A stretch of 64,000 bases of DNA, taken from NCBI RefSeq assembly GCF_041027365.1, contig NZ_JBFTEH010000013.1, positions 1 through 64,000 of the forward strand, in the 5' to 3' direction. The notes beneath the pieces are model-generated. The model had not been told where the DNA came from, did not search any database, and worked only from the letters and a program-made list of their open reading frames with translations. The position numbers and the translations under genes were made by a program. This stretch comes from VKMB-3413 sp041027365 (GTDB lineage: Bacteria; Pseudomonadota; Alphaproteobacteria; Rhizobiales; Rhizobiaceae). Shown here one piece after another: positions 8,237 through 17,071 of the stretch; position 1 is the stretch's first letter, and the number at the start of each line of letters is the position of its first letter.

Positions 8237-8700
8237 TCCAGATATTTATCGGTGTGACCCTGCGCCGATCGGCGTCGAACCCCAGCGCCGATTCACACAC
8301 TCAGAAGAGCTCTCCAGTTTTCCGAGGCAAGTCCAATGGTCGTCGCTCACAACCACGAGGGCCTTGGCGACTGCACGCCAAGGTCTTCGGCGCCACCCAC
8401 CGGCGACGCCGCCACGATGCTGCGCAGTTCGGCCACAAGAGCCGCCGCCGCCGCGGCAGTCTGATATGCGCTCGCTGAAATCGACTGTCTTTCGGCACCA
8501 CATGACGCCCCCATCCGCCCAAGTGGGAGCGAAGGCTAGGCGCGCCGATCGGCGCTGAGATCCCAAGCCGCCGCTCCACGCCCAACATCACCAGCCCGCG
8601 GCAATCGTAGCGCTGGCCCGGCACGATTGCGCGGTGCCATCATCACGTATTCGGAGCGTGAGGGATGGGCGGGGAGCCGCTCCGGATTTCCCGTGACAGT
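8237..8700. mobile_element. Probable insertion-sequence remnant at right border of the mobile region
   Basis: No intact gene. It begins where the protease loses homology. A small hairpin (TTATGA...TCATAA, about 8201-8219) precedes a 46-bp repeat (8253-8298), and a partial inverted copy of its core, GCGCCGATCGGCGC, lies near 8540. Broken frames on the minus strand (for example GVERRLGISAPIGA) do not identify a transposase with confidence. I read this as the end(s) of a decayed IS, possibly IS21-like from the repeated terminal-style motif. Confidence 0.45.
8253..8298 (-). repeat. Dispersed IS-end-like repeat, copy A
   Basis: On the minus strand it reads TGTGAATCGGCGCTGGGGTT, then CGACGCCGATCGGCGCAGGG, then TCACAC. 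Copies B (16786-16829) and C (23933-23976) share the TGTG-ATCGG start, the G-rich centre and the CCGATCGGCG core in the opposite orientation. Copy D (24191-24234) is a weaker match. Confidence 0.65.
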
Positions 8701-10488
8701 TCATCGCCCGATCGCATAGCCCTGCATGTATCGCGGGGATGCTGCACCGAACATCCGACCGTCACGCAGTCCCACGGCGCATAGGCGTCCGAGATCCCAC
8801 GGGCCCTTTACGTCCATGAGATGACCTCGATCGCGCAAAGCTTCGATGGTTTCGGCAGGGAAGCGCGCTTCGACCGCGAGATGGCCTGGCCGCATCCCGC
8901 GGGGATAGAAGCTGGCGGGAAAATGCGCCGTCTGGAACGTGGGCGCGTCGATGGCTTCCTGCAGATTCATCCGGTGATGGAGGTGACGCAGAAGCAGCTG
9001 AACCGACCATTGGTCCTGTTGATCACCGCCCGGCGTGCCGAGGGCGATCGCCGCCTCGCCGTCGCGTGTCACAAGGGTCGGCGTCAAGGTCGTGCGCGGG
9101 CGTCTGCCGGGGGCAAGACCGGACGGCATCGCCTCATCCAGCCAAAACATCTGGCCGCGCGTCGTCATGCAGAAGCCGAGATCCGGTATGGTCGGAGAGG
9201 CCTGCAGCCAGCCGCCCGAAGGCGTCGCCGACACCATGTTGCCCCACCTGTCGACGACATCGACATGCACGGTGTCGCCGCGCATCTCCGGCAGGACGGC
9301 GAAAGTCGGCTCGCCCGTGCCGAATGTCGACACGTCTCCCTTGCCGGCATTCGCCAGGAGAAATTCCAGCCGGCTCTCCATCCCCTCGATGCGTCCCGGC
9401 TGGAGTTCATGGGAGGCGCTCGCCATGTCCACATGCTTGCGGCGCGCGTCGTTGTAGGCATCGCTCAGCAACGTCTCGATCGGAACTTCGTTGAAATCTG
9501 GATCGCCGTAAAAGATTTCCCGGTCGGCGAAGGCGAGCTTGGCGCATTCCGTCACGACGTGGACGAAATCGGGGCTCGTCGGCGGCATGGCCTCCAGATC
9601 GAAGCCTTTCAGCAGAGCGAGCTGCTGGAGAAACACCGGCCCTTGCCCCCACGGACCGGTCTTGTGCACCTCGTGGCCGGCATAGCGATAGCTGACCGGC
9701 TCTTCGTATGTCGCCTGCCAGGACGCCAGATCGTCGGCATCCATGACGCCGCGATTGCGCCTGCCGGACGTGTCGAGCACCGCCTCCTGCTGAAAGAACC
9801 GGTGGACTGCTTCGGCGACGAAGCCCTTGTAGAAAACCTCCGTCGCGCGCGTCATCTGCGCCGCAACGTCTGGACCGCACGCCTGCGCTTCATCGACGAT
9901 GCGCTGGAACGTCGCCGCGATCTTCGGACTGCGGAAGAGATGGCCCGGGCGCGGCGCGTCGCCGTCGACCAACCAGGCCTCCGCCGACGTCGGCCATTCG
10001 GAAAGGAAGAAGTCGCGCCCCGACAGGATGGAGGCGCACATCCGCGGCACTGCCGGGAAACCGGAGGCCGCGTATCCGATGGCATAGCTGAGGATGTCGC
10101 CAAGGGGCAGGCTGCCATAATCGCGCAGCATCAACATCCAGGCGCCGAAGGCGCCCGGCACGACCGCCGGCAGAAGGCCCGTCCCGGGCACGACATCGAG
10201 GCCGAGTCCGCGAATGTGCGCGATCGAAAGGCCCCGTGGCGCGACGCCTTGCCCGCAGACGACGCGAACTTTGCCCTCCTGCGCGCTGCGGAGAAGAATC
10301 GGAACTTCGCCGCCGGGGCCGTTGAGGTGCGGCTCGACGATCTGAAGGACGAAACCCGCGGCGCCTGCGGCATCGAACGCGTTGCCGCCTTTCTCCAGAA
10401 CGGCCATGGCCGACGAACTGGCGAGCCAGTGGGTGGTCGATACCATGCCGAACGTGCCCACCAACTCCGGACGGGTGGTGAAATTCAT
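8701..10488 (-). CDS. ggt: Gamma-glutamyltransferase family hydrolase
   Basis: 595 residues, normal length for the family. GGTs cleave gamma-glutamyl bonds (glutathione, gamma-glutamyl amines and amides) and mature by self-cleavage before a threonine. The expected nucleophile is T406 in GDTVHVDVVD, preceded by the large-subunit signature NAFDAAGAAGFVLQIVEP and LNGPGGE. The small subunit includes SATPSGGW and PRTTLTPTLV. The motif is DTVHVDVVD rather than the classical TTHxSVVD, as in divergent YwrD-like members. No signal peptide is seen, so it is probably cytoplasmic. It is the last gene of a minus-strand operon with a polyamine-type importer, so its substrate is probably an imported gamma-glutamyl compound. 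Start: ATG 10486-10488. Confidence 0.88.
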   Translation of the reverse strand: MNFTTRPELVGTFGMVSTTHWLASSSAMAVLEKGGNAFDAAGAAGFVLQIVEPHLNGPGGEVPILLRSAQEGKVRVVCGQGVAPRGLSIAHIRGLGLDVVPGTGLLPAVVPGAFGAWMLMLRDYGSLPLGDILSYAIGYAASGFPAVPRMCASILSGRDFFLSEWPTSAEAWLVDGDAPRPGHLFRSPKIAATFQRIVDEAQACGPDVAAQMTRATEVFYKGFVAEAVHRFFQQEAVLDTSGRRNRGVMDADDLASWQATYEEPVSYRYAGHEVHKTGPWGQGPVFLQQLALLKGFDLEAMPPTSPDFVHVVTECAKLAFADREIFYGDPDFNEVPIETLLSDAYNDARRKHVDMASASHELQPGRIEGMESRLEFLLANAGKGDVSTFGTGEPTFAVLPEMRGDTVHVDVVDRWGNMVSATPSGGWLQASPTIPDLGFCMTTRGQMFWLDEAMPSGLAPGRRPRTTLTPTLVTRDGEAAIALGTPGGDQQDQWSVQLLLRHLHHRMNLQEAIDAPTFQTAHFPASFYPRGMRPGHLAVEARFPAETIEALRDRGHLMDVKGPWDLGRLCAVGLRDGRMFGAASPRYMQGYAIGR

Positions 10489-10516
10489 GGTGACATTCTC
10501 CGATGGCTGCTGGGTT

Positions 10517-11305
10517 CTAGGAGCGGACGATCCGCCCGAGGCCGATGGCGCGCTCGACGAGGAGGACCAGAAGCAAGATCATGGCGACCTGAAGCGTCGA
10601 TGCCGCGGCAATCACCAGCTGGCTTCCCTGGAACTGCAGGTAGCTGAAGATCTCGATCGGAAGCGTGGTGACGCCCGGGCCGGTCAGGAAGAGCGCGGTG
10701 TTCAATTCGCCGAAGGACACGATGAATGCGAAGAGCCAGCCCGAGACGACGCCGGGCCAGATCAGCGGCAGGGTGATGAGGAGGAAGCCGCGCATGGGCG
10801 AGGCGCCGAGACTGCTGCCCGCCTCTTCCAGCGAGACATCGAAGCTCTGCAGGCTGGAGAGCGTCGCGCGGAAGCAGTAGGGCAGCCCGACGACGATATG
10901 GGCCAGCGCCAGGCCAGGCAGGATCGGCATGCCGACCAGCCTGTAGCAGAGGAGGAGGGCCAGGCCGAGAATGATCGTCGGGAACACCAGCGGCGCCATG
11001 AAGAGCGACTGCATGATCCCCGACATGCGGCCGCGTCGGCGGGAGACGTAGAGCGCGGCCATGACGCCGAGCACGATCGAGACAACCGACGTGCCGACGG
11101 CGAGCTCCAGGCTGAGGAGAAAGGCGCTCCGCATGTTGGGCAGCGAGAAGAACTCCTGGAACCAGCGAAGCGACAGGCCTGGCGGGGGAAAGCTGAAGTA
11201 GTCGCCGGACGAGAAGGAGGCGAGGACGACCAGCGCCAGCGGTCCGATGATCAGCAGCAGGACCACGCCGGTGACGGCATAGAGGATTGCGTTGATCGCC
11301 CGCAT
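10517..11305 (-). CDS. ABC importer permease, PotC/PotI type
   Basis: 262 residues, six predicted membrane segments and the binding-protein-dependent permease signature EEAGSSLGASPMRGF...TLPLIWPG in the cytoplasmic loop that contacts the ATPase. It belongs to the spermidine/putrescine-type (2-component permease) group. Start ATG 11303-11305 overlaps the stop of the upstream permease (ATGA), so the pair is translationally coupled. The ligand is unknown; gamma-glutamyltransferase next door suggests a gamma-glutamylated amine or small peptide. Confidence 0.9.
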   Translation of the reverse strand: MRAINAILYAVTGVVLLLIIGPLALVVLASFSSGDYFSFPPPGLSLRWFQEFFSLPNMRSAFLLSLELAVGTSVVSIVLGVMAALYVSRRRGRMSGIMQSLFMAPLVFPTIILGLALLLCYRLVGMPILPGLALAHIVVGLPYCFRATLSSLQSFDVSLEEAGSSLGASPMRGFLLITLPLIWPGVVSGWLFAFIVSFGELNTALFLTGPGVTTLPIEIFSYLQFQGSQLVIAAASTLQVAMILLLVLLVERAIGLGRIVRS

Positions 11306-12177
11306 CAGCCTTTTCCCTGCACGCGCTGGGGCCGGAGCCCGGCTTGGATGAGGGCGCCGACAATCAGCGCGAACGCCAGGAGGACGAATGACAGAGACGC
11401 CGCCTTCGGCCATTGTAGCGTGGTGACCGAATCGTAGACGAGACTGACGAGGAGCTTGAATCGCGGCCCGCCGAGCAGCGTGATCGTCACATAGGCGCTC
11501 AGCGTCAGGAAAAACACCAGCGACAACCCGGCTGCGACGCCCGGGCTGGACAGCGGCCATGTGACATGAATGAAGCTGCGAACCGGGCCCGCCCCCAGGG
11601 ATTGGGCCGCCTCCTGATAGGATTTGTCGAGGCCCGCCAGCGTATTGGCGACGGAGATGATCATGTAGGGCAGAAGGATGGTCAGGAGCCCCGCGCCGAC
11701 CGCGCCGGCGCTGTTCAACATCCGCAGCGGGTAGGGGATCAACGACATGTCGACGAGCGTGACGTTGATCAGTCCTTCGCGTCCGAGGATCGTGATCCAG
11801 CCATAGGCCCGCACGACATTGCTGACCATCAGCGGGAACAGGAGCACCATCAGCATGACGAGGCGTTTGCGCGGCGTCATGCGCGAGACCACCACGGCGA
11901 CGGGATAGCCAAGCAGCAGGCAGGTGCCGAGGACGATCAGCGCCGTGACGAGCGTGCGCTGCAGGATGAGCCAGTAGAAACTGTCCTGCGCAAGGGCGAG
12001 ATAGTTTCCGATGGTCACCTGGTACTGAAAGAGCTCCTCCGGGGAGGGTGTCATGAAACTGATGACGAAGAGGAAGGCCAGCGGCGCCACGAAGAAGGCG
12101 CAGATCATCAGCAGCGGAGGAAGGGCGAGGACGACGAGCGTCGGTCGCAGCATTCGCATTCCCGAACTCTCCCGCAT
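11305..12177 (-). CDS. ABC importer permease, PotB/PotH type
   Basis: 290 residues with a hydrophobic first segment (LVVLALPPLLMICAFFVAPL) and about six membrane helices. The EAA-like loop QEAAQSLGAGPVRSF...WPLSSPG identifies the ABC permease family. It is the first of two permeases, overlapping PotC-like by four bases and starting two bases after the ATPase gene ends. This arrangement (ATPase, PotB, PotC) is standard for spermidine/putrescine-type systems. Confidence 0.9.
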   Translation of the reverse strand: MRESSGMRMLRPTLVVLALPPLLMICAFFVAPLAFLFVISFMTPSPEELFQYQVTIGNYLALAQDSFYWLILQRTLVTALIVLGTCLLLGYPVAVVVSRMTPRKRLVMLMVLLFPLMVSNVVRAYGWITILGREGLINVTLVDMSLIPYPLRMLNSAGAVGAGLLTILLPYMIISVANTLAGLDKSYQEAAQSLGAGPVRSFIHVTWPLSSPGVAAGLSLVFFLTLSAYVTITLLGGPRFKLLVSLVYDSVTTLQWPKAASLSFVLLAFALIVGALIQAGLRPQRVQGKG

Positions 12178-12179
12178 CC

Positions 12180-13265
12180 TCAGGCGCTCTTCATCGGAAC
12201 GAGGCTGCTCTCGGCCCAGGCGCAGTCCACCACCATGCCGGGCGCCGGCGACCAGTCGCGGGTGGCGTCGTTTTGCAGCAGTCCGGAGAACGCGGTGCCG
12301 GAACGATCCATGATCACATGCGTCGTCGGCCCCTTGTAGACGACTTCCCGAATGACCGCCGCGATGGTCTGGCCGGGGCGTCCCTGGCCGGCTGGTGCGA
12401 GCTTGATCTTCTCGGGCCTTATCGCGAGCTTCACCCGCCCGGACCGGGGAACCCCGACCGCGGGGAGCTCGATGACCGACCCGCCGATGTCGATCCGCAC
12501 CCGATCCCCCGAGACGCTCTGAATTTCACCGTCGAAAAAGTTGCTCGCTCCGAGAAAGCTGGCGACGAACTCGGTCGCCGGGCGTTCGTAGATCGCGCCG
12601 GGCGCGTCGATCTGTTCGATCTCGCCGGCGCGCATGACCGCGACCTGATCGGCCATGGCCAGGGCTTCCTCCTGATCATGCGTCACGAAGACCGTGGTTA
12701 TGCCGAGCGATTTCTGCAGGCTTCGCAGCTCGACCTGCATCTCTTCGCGCAGCAGCTTGTCCAGCGCGCCGAGCGGTTCGTCCAGAAGCAGAACGGCGGG
12801 CTTGATGACGATCGCGCGGGCGAGAGCGACCCGTTGTTGCTGGCCGCCCGACAACTGTTTGGGGTAACGGTCGGCCATCTGGTTCAGCTGGACGATCGCC
12901 AGGGCCTCCCGGACACGCTCCTCGCGCTCGCTCCGTGAGATGTGCCGCATCTTGAGCCCGAAGGCGACGTTCTCGGCCACCGACATGTGCGGGAACAGGG
13001 CGTAGTTCTGGAACACCATGCCGAAGCTGCGCCGATAGGGCGCGACTCGGGTGACGTTCTCTCCGCGGATGAAGATGTTGCCCGAAGTCGGCGTCTCGAA
13101 CCCGGCAATCATGCGCAAGGTCGTCGTCTTGCCGCATCCGCTCGGCCCCAGTAGGGCAAAGAACGCGCCCCTCGGAATTGCCAGCGAGAGATCGCGGACT
13201 GCCATCGTCCGGCCGAAGCGCTTGCTGGCGCTCGCGAAGCGCACATCGCTGGTGTCGTCGGTCAT
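12180..13265 (-). CDS. ABC importer ATPase, PotA type
   Basis: 361 residues. Walker A GPSGCGKTT (40-48), signature LSGGQQQR (138-145), Walker B LLLDEP (159-164) and the H-loop THDQEEA are all present. A C-terminal TOBE-like domain (about 270-361) is typical of PotA/MalK-type subunits. The start overlaps the end of the BPL_N-like gene by four bases. It energises import of the ligand bound by the 14647-15711 protein. Confidence 0.93.
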   Translation of the reverse strand: MTDDTSDVRFASASKRFGRTMAVRDLSLAIPRGAFFALLGPSGCGKTTTLRMIAGFETPTSGNIFIRGENVTRVAPYRRSFGMVFQNYALFPHMSVAENVAFGLKMRHISRSEREERVREALAIVQLNQMADRYPKQLSGGQQQRVALARAIVIKPAVLLLDEPLGALDKLLREEMQVELRSLQKSLGITTVFVTHDQEEALAMADQVAVMRAGEIEQIDAPGAIYERPATEFVASFLGASNFFDGEIQSVSGDRVRIDIGGSVIELPAVGVPRSGRVKLAIRPEKIKLAPAGQGRPGQTIAAVIREVVYKGPTTHVIMDRSGTAFSGLLQNDATRDWSPAPGMVVDCAWAESSLVPMKSA

Positions 13266-14644
13266 TCGGTTCGTCCATCCTCATGGAAAGCCGCGGCCAG
13301 TGCGTCGCGATGGCGCGTCACCTCCAGCAGCCGTAGGGCAAGTTCGGCGTCGAGGAGGCGCTGGGCGGTCCCGGACAGCGGCGCCGGCGTCGCTAGGGAG
13401 GCGGCTGCGTCCTCGAGCATGATCGTCATGCCGCGATCCGGATTCAGCTCACCGGCCTCGAAGCATCGCATGATATTCGTCAGGCGCATCCGTTCGCGCT
13501 CGAAGAGCGCTTGCAGCGGTCCGGACCCGCAGTCGATCGCGGGCAGCGCATCGAGCACCGCCGTCTTGACGCGCTCGGACACGTCCGTCGGCTGCCTGTC
13601 GAGCGCCTGCCCGCCGGTGGAGCGCCGCGAACCGCCGGCCGATGCGCACCATTGAACGGCGTTGAAGATCAGGCGGAAGGATGGTGCGGCGTTCGGCACG
13701 TAAAAGTCGAGCGTCTCCTCCATGACCGTGCTGCCGCGGATCGGAAGATACCGTTCGATGTAGCTGGCGAAAGAGACATATTTCCGGACGAGATCGCCCA
13801 TTTCCGGATGGGCCGAAAACAGAACCGCGCGTCCGTTCGGGCCGGCCGTCGACAGGATCGCTGTGCGTCCTGCCATCTCTTGATCGAAGCGCGACTCGCT
13901 GAGCGGATTGTCGATCGGGATTCTGGCCGGCATTGACAGCGACCGGAACCGGCCGTGTACCGTTACCGGTGCACGCACAGCCTCGTAGATCGGGCCGTGG
14001 TAGTAGGGCATCTCGACCAAGGGGGCGACTCCGGCGCCGAGGCCGTCGTCCTGCATGGCGATCGAGACAATACCGGCGCCGCTCTTGAGATATTCGTGCG
14101 AGTAGCGCGGACTCGCCTCTGCGAGTGCGAGCCATCCTGGCCGTCCCGAAGACAGGTAGAACGCGCCGCCGCATGAACCGATCGCGCTCCCGCCGGCGGA
14201 CAGAAAGCGCCGGACCGCGGCATCCGCGCCCGCGACGTTCTCGCAACGATCGATGCCCCAGGTCGAAAAGCCGCCCGGCAGCACGAAGAGATCGACGCCG
14301 TCCAGCGCGCCCGACGCTATGTCGGGACCGTTCACGACGTCGAAGACATATCCGAGCGCGGCAAGAGCATGCGCGTAGTAGCCGCAATACGGATAGGCAG
14401 AGCCGCGCCCCCGGAGCAGCGCGATCTTCGGAAGCGAAATGTCATGCGCCTCGCCGGCTTCGACACGCGGCGCATCGGGGGGAAGGAGGTGCGCGGCGGC
14501 ATCCTCGGCAAGAAGGGTCCCTGCCGGCAATGCCGCATCATTCGTCGCGAGCACGCGCAGCCCGTAGCCCGCGGCGGCCATTCGCACGGCATGCGATTCG
14601 ATGGGGAAGGCCGGGCGGCCGTTCCCCTGTTGCAGGACTCGCAT
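13262..14644 (-). CDS. BPL_N / class I glutamine-amidotransferase-like protein
   Basis: 460 residues from ATG 14644. The core (about 72-270) resembles the BPL_N domain, a glutamine-amidotransferase-like fold: LPKIALLRGRGSAYPYCGYY, the oxyanion-type LPGG (122-125) and the nucleophile elbow GSCGGAF (C158). A helical C-terminal region follows (about 340-460) that I do not recognise. It sits between the binding protein (gap 2 bp) and the ATPase (4-bp overlap), so it is an integral member of the importer operon. Together with the gamma-glutamyltransferase this suggests hydrolysis or transfer of a glutamyl/amide group on the imported compound. The exact reaction is unknown. Confidence 0.7.
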   Translation of the reverse strand: MRVLQQGNGRPAFPIESHAVRMAAAGYGLRVLATNDAALPAGTLLAEDAAAHLLPPDAPRVEAGEAHDISLPKIALLRGRGSAYPYCGYYAHALAALGYVFDVVNGPDIASGALDGVDLFVLPGGFSTWGIDRCENVAGADAAVRRFLSAGGSAIGSCGGAFYLSSGRPGWLALAEASPRYSHEYLKSGAGIVSIAMQDDGLGAGVAPLVEMPYYHGPIYEAVRAPVTVHGRFRSLSMPARIPIDNPLSESRFDQEMAGRTAILSTAGPNGRAVLFSAHPEMGDLVRKYVSFASYIERYLPIRGSTVMEETLDFYVPNAAPSFRLIFNAVQWCASAGGSRRSTGGQALDRQPTDVSERVKTAVLDALPAIDCGSGPLQALFERERMRLTNIMRCFEAGELNPDRGMTIMLEDAAASLATPAPLSGTAQRLLDAELALRLLEVTRHRDALAAAFHEDGRTE

Positions 14645-14646
14645 CG

Positions 14647-15711
14647 CTACTGGCCGGCGACGATCCGGTTCCAGCGGTCGACGATCTCCGTCCGATGGTC
14701 GTTCATGAACTTGTGGTCGAGCTGGATCAGGCTGTCGCGCTGTGCATCGGTGAGTTCGACGGCCTGCCGCTGGTCGGGATCGAGGAGATCGAGCGCCTTC
14801 TTGTTGGTGCCGGGATAGTTGAACGCTTGGGTCAGCGCGATCTGACCCTGCGGCGCCAGTGTCAGATTGAGAAACTCTTCCGCCAGCGCCTTGTTCGGCG
14901 TGTTCTTGGCGATGCCCGTTCCCCAGGAGATCGCGATCGCGCCCTCTTCGGGGAAGACCCACTCAACGGCCTTGTTGCGCCGCTGCACCGTCATCGTCTG
15001 CGATTTGTACAAAAGGCCGATCACCGCCTCACCGGTCGCGAAGGCGTTCATGATGGAATCGGTGTCGCCCACGAAGATCGGCTCGAGGTCGACCATCTTG
15101 CGGAACTGTTGGAAGCCGGCTTCGAGATCGGTCGGCTTCTTGCCGCCAGCGATCGCTCCGATCGGGATGATATAGGTGCCGATCGAATGGGCGATTTCCG
15201 GCAGCACGATCCGTCCCCGGTATTCTTCCTTCCAAAGGTCGGCAAACGAAGTGGGCGGCGTCTCGATCTCTTTGGAGTTGTAGGCGATGCCGATCGCCGA
15301 GTAGATCTGCGCCACCCATTGGTCGTGGACGAACTGCGGATAAACATGGGGCAGGTTGGTCAGCCGCGGCGACGATTTGTCGATGGGCTCCAGAACGCCC
15401 TGCGCCTCGGCCAGCGGGAATAGGCCGTCATGAAGCTGGACGAGATCGAAGGCCTGCTCATCGAGGCCGACCTTCAGTTTCGTGATCCGCTGGACCGGAC
15501 TTGAACCGCGGTCCTCGATGACCGGAACGCCGGTCTTCTGCGTAAAGGGATCGGCGACACTCTTCTGGATGGCGTCGCCCCACAGGCCGCCCCAGGTCAT
15601 CACCGTCAGATGATCGGGCTTTGTCTCGGCGAAGGACGCTCCGATCGTTCCTGGAAGAACCGAGGCTGCCGACAATCCGGCCGTCAGGGAGAGGAATGTT
15701 CTTCTGTCCAT
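14647..15711 (-). CDS. Periplasmic binding protein of PotD-like ABC importer
   Basis: 354 residues. The N-terminus MDRRTFLSLTAGLSAASVLP has a twin-arginine-like signal with predicted cleavage after about residue 28 (ASFA). The mature part begins with LTVMTWGGLWGD, typical of the spermidine/putrescine (type 2) binding fold, and contains the family's SADL-type blocks (FADLWKEEYRGRIVLPE, WVFPEEGAIAISWGTGI). It is the first gene of the minus operon and faces a divergent GntR regulator across a palindrome. Ligand class (polyamine-like) is inferred. Confidence 0.88.
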   Translation of the reverse strand: MDRRTFLSLTAGLSAASVLPGTIGASFAETKPDHLTVMTWGGLWGDAIQKSVADPFTQKTGVPVIEDRGSSPVQRITKLKVGLDEQAFDLVQLHDGLFPLAEAQGVLEPIDKSSPRLTNLPHVYPQFVHDQWVAQIYSAIGIAYNSKEIETPPTSFADLWKEEYRGRIVLPEIAHSIGTYIIPIGAIAGGKKPTDLEAGFQQFRKMVDLEPIFVGDTDSIMNAFATGEAVIGLLYKSQTMTVQRRNKAVEWVFPEEGAIAISWGTGIAKNTPNKALAEEFLNLTLAPQGQIALTQAFNYPGTNKKALDLLDPDQRQAVELTDAQRDSLIQLDHKFMNDHRTEIVDRWNRIVAGQ

Positions 15712-15832
15712 CGCTGATCCTTATGGGAGATTGCGTGGGACCAATTTCCGTTCGATCCAGCCTTGATGTCAATAGTAAAACGAAAACTGCTTAGAATTTG
15801 CGCTTTTGTCTCCGAAGGGCTATCACTTGTTG

Positions 15833-15852
15833 GAACCAATGTTTATTGGTTC
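15833..15852. promoter_or_regulatory. Perfect palindromic operator candidate
   Basis: GAACCAATGTTTATTGGTTC: two perfect 8-bp arms around a 4-bp centre. It lies between the divergent importer operon (start 15711) and the GntR gene (start 15878), 25 bp before the latter, where autoregulation and repression of both units would be possible. FadR-type GntR proteins usually bind short palindromes of this size. Confidence 0.65.
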
Positions 15853-15877
15853 GAGAAATTGTGGAGGCGGAGCCCCG

Positions 15878-16531
15878 ATGGATCCGTTGCTGGAGTTCCT
15901 GGGAGCTAGTGGCTTGCAGGACGGCGATCGACTGCCGCCCGAGCGCGAACTGGCGGCGCGACTCGGAATCAGCCGCCGGGCTTTGCGGCAGCAACTCCTG
16001 GCGCTGGAACTCGACGGCCGGATCTGGAGAGGCGTCGGGCAGGGAACGTTTCTTGGCTTGAAACCGATCGGCTCGGAAACCGGACTGGTCGCCGACCCCT
16101 CGCAATTCAGCCCGCACGTGATCCTCGACGCCCGCCTTCGCTTCGAGCCGGTGATCGCGGCCACGGCGGCAGTCCGCGCGACGCCTTACGATCTCTCGGT
16201 CATCGAGAATTGCGTGCGCAAGAACGCCGAGGCCACGGACGATGACAGCTGGAGCCGCTGGGACAGCGCGTTCCATCGGGCGGTGGGCTCAGCGACGCGC
16301 AACCCGATCAGTCTGGCGCTCACCGAAACCCTCATCGCTGCCCGTCGGCAGCAGGCGTGGGGTGATATCCGCCGCGCCCAGGTGGACAAGGAACTGCGGC
16401 GCCAATCGGCCGATGATCATCGACAAATCCTTGCAGCACTGCAGAGCAGAGATCCCGATGCCGCCATGGAGACGATGCGGCTTCACTTGCAGAACATCGC
16501 CCGCATGCTGAAGATCGAGATCGTGGCCTGA
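15878..16531 (+). CDS. FadR-type GntR transcriptional regulator
   Basis: 217 residues. Winged helix at about 12-60 (DRLPPERELAARLGISRRAL), then an FCD-type helical sensor domain (about 75-210) with conserved acidic/His positions in DSAFHRAVG and DDHRQIL. The ATG at 15878 has GGAGGCGGAG six bases upstream; earlier TTG/ATG codons would place coding sequence over the palindrome. It is divergent from the importer/GGT operon and probably represses it until an inducer, perhaps the imported compound, binds. Confidence 0.85.
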   Translation: MDPLLEFLGASGLQDGDRLPPERELAARLGISRRALRQQLLALELDGRIWRGVGQGTFLGLKPIGSETGLVADPSQFSPHVILDARLRFEPVIAATAAVRATPYDLSVIENCVRKNAEATDDDSWSRWDSAFHRAVGSATRNPISLALTETLIAARRQQAWGDIRRAQVDKELRRQSADDHRQILAALQSRDPDAAMETMRLHLQNIARMLKIEIVA

Positions 16532-17071
16532 GAGCCATCTCGGTCCGACGAGAGCCATGACTCGCTTGAGCGATTGTCCCCTGCCGAACCACAGCTGCAG
16601 GGTTTCCTCCGAGCCTTCATCGGCGGGATCGCGGAGCGCCGGCAGAATACGCCTGCCCAGTCACCCTGATCCAAACGAACGATGGTTGGGATTCAGCTGT
16701 CATAGATCGGCACCCGATTTTGGCGCCGGCAGGCGTGTCGTCAGTCCGCTCTGCGGGCCCTGCCGAGAAACCGGGCTGGACCTTCTGTGGATCGGCGTGG
16801 GGGGCTCGACGCCGATCGGCGCGATAAGCTGTTGTTTCAGCAAGATCGAGTAGGGTAACCACGCCGCGTCGAATGACAGATGACGACGGTCTGGCATCTT
16901 GTCCAGACGCGAATCGAGGCGCATTTCGGCCGCGCCTATTCCCGAAAGGCGATGGAACAGGATGCCCGTTGAGGGCCGGCCCGGTGAGGCGGCCGGCGCC
17001 CGCTGGACCCGGGTCTTCCGGGCTGAGGTGCTGCTCCGGCTGCTCCGAGAGGATCCGCCGGCCCACCCGCG
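16532..17071. other. Gene-free stretch between two catabolic operons, with IS-end-like repeat
   Basis: No intact gene on either strand. It contains repeat copy B (16786-16829) and short broken frames without recognisable motifs. It separates the convergent ends of the GntR gene (plus) and the hydantoinase operon (minus). I read it as an old insertion scar. Confidence 0.5.
16786..16829 (+). repeat. Dispersed IS-end-like repeat, copy B
   Basis: TGTGGATCGGCGTGGGGGGC, then TCGACGCCGATCGGCGCGAT. It matches copy A almost throughout but lacks the terminal GGGTCAC. Confidence 0.65.

Noticed and set aside
8821..10647. Long plus-strand frame opposite the gamma-glutamyltransferase
   Set aside because: Shadow of the GGT gene: the composition is that of antisense codons (His/Arg/Asp-rich) and no domain is visible.
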